A stretch of 9,517 nt of DNA from Paracoccaceae bacterium (lineage in GTDB: Bacteria; Pseudomonadota; Alphaproteobacteria; Rhodobacterales; Rhodobacteraceae): the NCBI GenBank assembly GCA_006227805.1, contig SBFT01000053.1:1-9517 (forward strand), read 5' to 3'. The notes under the pieces are model-generated. The model did no database searches, was not told the DNA's origin, and saw only the letters and a list, made by a program, of their open reading frames with translations. This document shows, piece after piece, positions 7,041 through 9,517 of this stretch; positions within the stretch are counted from its first letter, which is position 1; the number at the start of each line of letters is the position of its first letter. Position numbers and translations under genes: made by a program.

Positions 7041-8141
7041 TCAGGCCTCCATCTCGGCCCGGATCTGGCGGCGCAGGAGGTCGATGGGAACGATCTTGCC
7101 GTCGCGCTTGAAGTGCCAGTAGGTCCAGCCGTTGCAGCTGGGCGCGCCTTCCAGATGCGCGCCGACCTGGTGGATCGAGCCCTTGACGTCATGCCCGATC
7201 AGGGTGCCGTCGGCGCGGACCTTGGCCACCTGGCCGCGCGGGGAATAGAGTTCCTCGCCCGGGCGCAGAAGCCCGCGTTCGACCAGCTGGCCGAAGGGCA
7301 CGCGCGGCTCGGCGCGTCTGGAGGCGCTGACCTGCAGGGCGGTGCGGTCGAAGCGGCGGATGTTCGACAGGCGCTTTTCGGCGGCGCGGCGATAGGCGGC
7401 CTCGCGCTCGATCCCGATCCAGTCGCGGCCCAGCATCTTGGCCACCGCCCCGGTCGTGCCGGTGCCGAAGAACGGATCCAGCACCACGTCGCCGGGATTG
7501 GTGCAGCCGACCAGGATGCGGTGCAGCAGCGCCTCGGGCTTCTGCGTCGGATGCGCCTTGTCGCCGTTGTCGTCCTTCAGGCGTTCATGCCCCGTGCAGA
7601 GCGGAATGACCCAGTCGCTGCGCATCTGGATACCTTCGTTGAGCGCCTTCAGCGCCTCGTAGTTGAAGGTGTATCTGCCGCCTTCCCCGCGCGAGGCCCA
7701 GATCAGCGTCTCATGCGCGTTGGTGAACCGCTTGCCGCGGAAATTGGGCATCGGGTTGGACTTGCGCCAGACCACGTCGTTCAGGATCCAGAAGCCCTGG
7801 TCCTGAAGGGCGCTGCCCACGCGGAAGATGTTGTGATAGCTGCCGATGACCCAGATCGCGCCGTCGGGTTTCAGAAGCCGGCGCGCGGCCGCCAGCCAGT
7901 CGCGGGTGAAGCGGTCGTAATCCGAGAACGACGCGAACCGGTCCCACTCGTCGTCCACGGCATCCACCTGGCTGTTGTCGGGGCGGTGGAGTTGCCCTTT
8001 CAGCTGAAGGTTGTAGGGCGGATCGGCGAAGATAAGGTCGACCGAAGCCTCGGGCAGGCCGTTCATCACCTCGATGCAATCGCCCGCAAGGATCGTGTTC
8101 AAGGGGAGCGCGGTCGCGCCCTTGTGTTCGGTCTTGGTCAT
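7041..8141 (-). CDS. ccrM: Cell-cycle-regulated DNA adenine methyltransferase CcrM (GANTC)
   Basis: CcrM is an orphan beta-class N6-adenine methyltransferase that modifies GANTC and links gene expression to replication in alphaproteobacteria. This copy has 366 residues, close to the Caulobacter enzyme. The catalytic motif DPPYN is at 40-44, preceded by ILAGDCIEVMNGLP (17-30). The SAM-binding motif DPFFGTGTT is at 222-230, C-terminal to DPPY, which is the beta-class order. AHPTQKPEALLHRI (196-209) and WIGIERE (241-247) also fit. A C-terminal domain from about 275 ends in the NGWTYWHF block (337-344), which in CcrM takes part in DNA recognition. I chose ATG 8141 because AGAGG lies just upstream; an in-frame start at 8201 would add 20 residues that look like leader. 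No restriction endonuclease gene is adjacent, as expected of a solitary regulatory enzyme. Three GANTC sites lie just upstream, and a strong terminator follows. Confidence 0.95.
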   Translation of the reverse strand: MTKTEHKGATALPLNTILAGDCIEVMNGLPEASVDLIFADPPYNLQLKGQLHRPDNSQVDAVDDEWDRFASFSDYDRFTRDWLAAARRLLKPDGAIWVIGSYHNIFRVGSALQDQGFWILNDVVWRKSNPMPNFRGKRFTNAHETLIWASRGEGGRYTFNYEALKALNEGIQMRSDWVIPLCTGHERLKDDNGDKAHPTQKPEALLHRILVGCTNPGDVVLDPFFGTGTTGAVAKMLGRDWIGIEREAAYRRAAEKRLSNIRRFDRTALQVSASRRAEPRVPFGQLVERGLLRPGEELYSPRGQVAKVRADGTLIGHDVKGSIHQVGAHLEGAPSCNGWTYWHFKRDGKIVPIDLLRRQIRAEMEA

Positions 8142-8184
8142 TCTCTGCCTCTGTCCCGGCGCGATTTGGTGCGCTCGCTCTTGG

Positions 8185-8233
8185 GGCCAAAGATGAGTCA
8201 AAGCCGATTCGGCGTCAAATTCTTTTTTGAATC
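8185..8233 (-). promoter_or_regulatory. ccrM upstream regulatory region with three GANTC sites
   Basis: Three CcrM recognition sites occur within 39 bases: GAGTC 8195-8199, GATTC 8206-8210 and GAATC 8229-8233. On the minus strand TTGACG (plus-strand cgtcaa, 8213-8218) could be a -35, with a weak CATCTT (8190-8195) 17 bases downstream as -10. The middle site is the centre of a perfect palindrome, GCCGATTCGGC (8203-8213), within that spacer. The rightmost site overlaps the rnhB stop codon. GANTC sites in the ccrM promoter/leader region are known from Caulobacter, where methylation state affects expression. The same use here is inferred. Confidence 0.55.
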
Positions 8234-8864
8234 AGTCACTTACAGATTTTGCTTGATACAAGATATTGTGGACCGGCTTGAACGAACGCCTATGGTGTGG
8301 GGTGACCCCGAGATTTCGGAGCGCGTCGCGGTGGCCTTTGGACGGGTATCCGGCGTTCGTCTCCCAGCCATAGCCGGGATGCTGTTGCGCCAGATCCACC
8401 ATGATGCGATCGCGCGCGCATTTGGCCACGATCGAGGCCGCGGCGATGGACAGCGACCGCGCGTCGCCCTTGACCACGGCGCGCGACGGGATCGTCAGGC
8501 CGCGCGGGATCAGGTTGCCGTCGATCAGCAGGAAATCGGGCGCAGGCGTAAGGGCGGCGACGGCGCGCTCCATCGCCAGGTGACTGGCGCGCAGGATGTT
8601 CAGGGCGTCGATCTCGTCGACGCTGGCATGGGCGACCGAGACCTCGGCGCAGAGGGCCAGCCGTTCGGCAAGTGCGTCGCGCGCCCGCGCGGTCAGCTTC
8701 TTGGAATCGTTCAGCCCTTCGGGAATGGCGCCGGGCGCCAGGACCACTGCGGCCGCCGTGACGGGTCCGGCCAGCGGGCCGCGGCCGACCTCGTCGACGC
8801 CTGCGACGCGCAGGGCGCCTTGCGCGATCAGGTCCAGTTCCAGGGCGAAGTCGGGGCGGGTCAT
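8232..8864 (-). CDS. rnhB: Ribonuclease HII
   Basis: RNase HII cuts RNA in RNA-DNA hybrids and starts removal of single misincorporated ribonucleotides. The protein has 210 residues, normal for the family. Catalytic acids are Asp24 and Glu25 in GVDEVGRGPLAGP, Asp115 in LLIDGN, and Asp152 in the AAASIVAKCARDR helix. Other family blocks are LNDSKKLTARARD (51-63), the HPGYGWETNAGYPSKGH region (162-178) and the C-terminal HHRRSFKPVHN (190-200). ATG 8864 is the only start upstream of the first catalytic motif. An AGGGG lies just before it, but too close for a textbook ribosome site. The gene is downstream of a terminator and 90 bases upstream of ccrM on the same strand. The last 15 or so codons are noticeably AT-rich compared with the rest. 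rnhB next to ccrM is a recurring alphaproteobacterial arrangement, as I recall. Confidence 0.96.
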   Translation of the reverse strand: MTRPDFALELDLIAQGALRVAGVDEVGRGPLAGPVTAAAVVLAPGAIPEGLNDSKKLTARARDALAERLALCAEVSVAHASVDEIDALNILRASHLAMERAVAALTPAPDFLLIDGNLIPRGLTIPSRAVVKGDARSLSIAAASIVAKCARDRIMVDLAQQHPGYGWETNAGYPSKGHRDALRNLGVTPHHRRSFKPVHNILYQAKSVSD

Positions 8865-8897
8865 GCCCCTGTCGAACCCGATCCGTGCGCGACGCGC

Positions 8898-8932
8898 AAG
8901 AAAAAAGGGGCCGCCGGGACAGTGGCGGCCCC
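8898..8932 (-). terminator. Rho-independent terminator after the small secreted-protein gene
   Basis: A perfect 9-bp stem (arms 8907-8915 ggggccgcc and 8924-8932 ggcggcccc) with an 8-base loop is followed on the minus strand by TTTTTTCTT (plus-strand 8898-8906). It sits 47 bases past the stop of the 8980-9453 gene and only about 34 bases before the rnhB start. rnhB must therefore start from a promoter squeezed between the two, or depend on read-through. Confidence 0.9.
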
Positions 8933-8979
8933 CAGTCTGCGGCGCCGGGGGACTTCGGGCGCCGCGTCAGCCCGTCGCT

Positions 8980-9453
8980 TCAGAAGCGGGCGGTCTGGTA
9001 GCCCTGCCGACGCAGGCAGCGCGCGTTGTAGGCCCAGCCGGTCCCCTGGCGCGTCCAGACCTGTTCGGCGCATTGGCGCGGCAGGGACTCCGCGAAGGTA
9101 TAGTTGCGCGACAGGCAGCGGGCGCCGAAGGCGTGGGTCTGGCCATGGGGACCGTCGAAGGTGCGCAGGCATTGCTCGGGCAGCAGCTTGCGCGAGACCT
9201 GGGGCGGCAGCGGGCGCGGCTTGATCGGCGCGGGTGCGTGGTATTGCGGCTTGTGCGGCTGGAAATGGTGCTGCTGGCGGGCGACGGCGCGTTCGTCGTT
9301 TCTCTTGTCGATGGCGCGGGCGATCAGCGCCAGGGCGGCGATGCCGGCCAGGGCCCTTGCGACGTCGTCTCCGTCGGCGCGGGCGGGGGCGGCCGCGAAG
9401 CCGGTGATGGCGATGGTCGCGGCGATGACGGCGGCGATGAACTTGCGGTGCAT
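8980..9453 (-). CDS. Small secreted/periplasmic protein with duplicated Cys motif, function unknown
   Basis: I do not recognise a named family. The 157-residue product starts with a clear signal peptide: MHRKF, a hydrophobic core to about residue 20, then AAPARA as the likely cleavage site near residue 26. A short hydrophobic stretch (37-47) and a linker rich in His, Gln and Pro (about 58-85) follow. The C-terminal part is an imperfect tandem repeat with a 33-residue period: LPEQC...ARCLSRNY and LPRQC...ARCLRRQGY. Cysteines 95, 113, 128 and 146 are spaced 18, 15 and 18 apart, suggesting two matching disulfide loops in the periplasm. AAAGGAA lies a few bases before ATG 9453, which supports this start. 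The gene has its own strong terminator. The coding assignment is supported by the signal peptide, ribosome site and repeat conservation. A role at the cell envelope is inference. Confidence 0.8.
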   Translation of the reverse strand: MHRKFIAAVIAATIAITGFAAAPARADGDDVARALAGIAALALIARAIDKRNDERAVARQQHHFQPHKPQYHAPAPIKPRPLPPQVSRKLLPEQCLRTFDGPHGQTHAFGARCLSRNYTFAESLPRQCAEQVWTRQGTGWAYNARCLRRQGYQTARF

Positions 9454-9517
9454 TTGTCTGTTCCTTTCCCATGTGACGCGTCCGGGCGGGTCCGGGCCCG
9501 GACGGATGTGAATGCCG
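9454..9517. other. Window-end segment upstream of the secreted-protein gene
   Basis: This segment holds the ribosome site of the 9453 gene and a perfect 14-base GC palindrome, GTCCGGGCCCGGAC (9490-9503). There is no T tract beside it, so I do not call a terminator. No promoter hexamers are convincing, and the window ends before the next gene can be seen. Confidence 0.3.

Noticed and set aside
7041..8141. ccrM as part of a restriction-modification or phage-defence system
   Set aside because: There is no endonuclease or defence gene nearby. The full-length CcrM layout with a C-terminal NGWTYWHF block and the rnhB neighbour fit the solitary regulatory methylase.
8219..8232. ATTC-TTTTTT-GAAT as a terminator for rnhB
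   Set aside because: The arms are only four AT-rich base pairs around a homopolymer loop, and there is no GC-rich stem followed by a T tract.
6912..9224. A 770-codon open frame on the plus strand, opposite ccrM and rnhB
   Set aside because: It runs antisense through two well-recognised genes and two terminators. Its product has no recognisable domain and is typical GC-rich antisense composition.
9490..9503. A 14-base palindrome, GTCCGGGCCCGGAC, as a terminator or origin element
   Set aside because: There is no loop or T tract, and the palindrome is pure GC in GC-rich DNA. Too little flanking sequence is available to judge it.

Overview
This window looks like ordinary chromosomal DNA from a GC-rich alphaproteobacterium, most likely of the Rhodobacteraceae (Paracoccus/Rhodobacter-like). 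The evidence is high GC, a CcrM-type GANTC methyltransferase with an RNase HII gene beside it, a divergent mutY / DUF721 / DsbA-like arrangement, and protein sequences typical of that family. The species call is inference. I found no rRNA, tRNA, CRISPR array, insertion sequence or phage gene. Coding density is very high, and no stretch over 300 bases lacks a gene.

Layout from left to right: (1) the 3' three quarters of lpxK on the plus strand, cut by the window edge. It converges, with a 12-base gap, on (2) a minus-strand operon that reads leftward as DUF721 (DciA-like) protein, DsbA-like periplasmic oxidoreductase and CaiB/BaiF CoA-transferase. The last two genes overlap as TGATG. (3) A short divergent promoter region, then mutY and an integral-membrane AlkB-type hydroxylase on the plus strand, with 31 bases between them. 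(4) Convergent with alkB, again with a 12-base gap, a membrane-anchored class III nucleotidyl cyclase on the minus strand. (5) Further right, all on the minus strand: ccrM, rnhB and a small secreted cysteine-containing protein. Strong intrinsic terminators follow ccrM and the secreted-protein gene.

Functionally, the region mixes genome maintenance (MutY repair of oxidised-guanine mispairs, RNase HII removal of ribonucleotides, CcrM methylation, a DciA-like replication protein), envelope functions (LpxK, the DsbA-like protein, the small secreted protein), metabolism (CoA-transferase, AlkB hydroxylase) and signalling (cyclase). From memory, ccrM/rnhB and mutY/DUF721/dsbA lie close together in many alphaproteobacteria. 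alkB and the cyclase may be lineage-specific insertions between those two blocks.

I do not see a new multi-gene system. The most interesting signal is regulatory. GANTC, the CcrM target, seems scarce across the window (seven sites by eye), yet three sites sit within 39 bases just upstream of ccrM and one sits in the cyclase promoter region. In both places GANTC lies in a small palindrome right after a TTTGACG element, which suggests methylation-dependent (GcrA-like) control of both genes.
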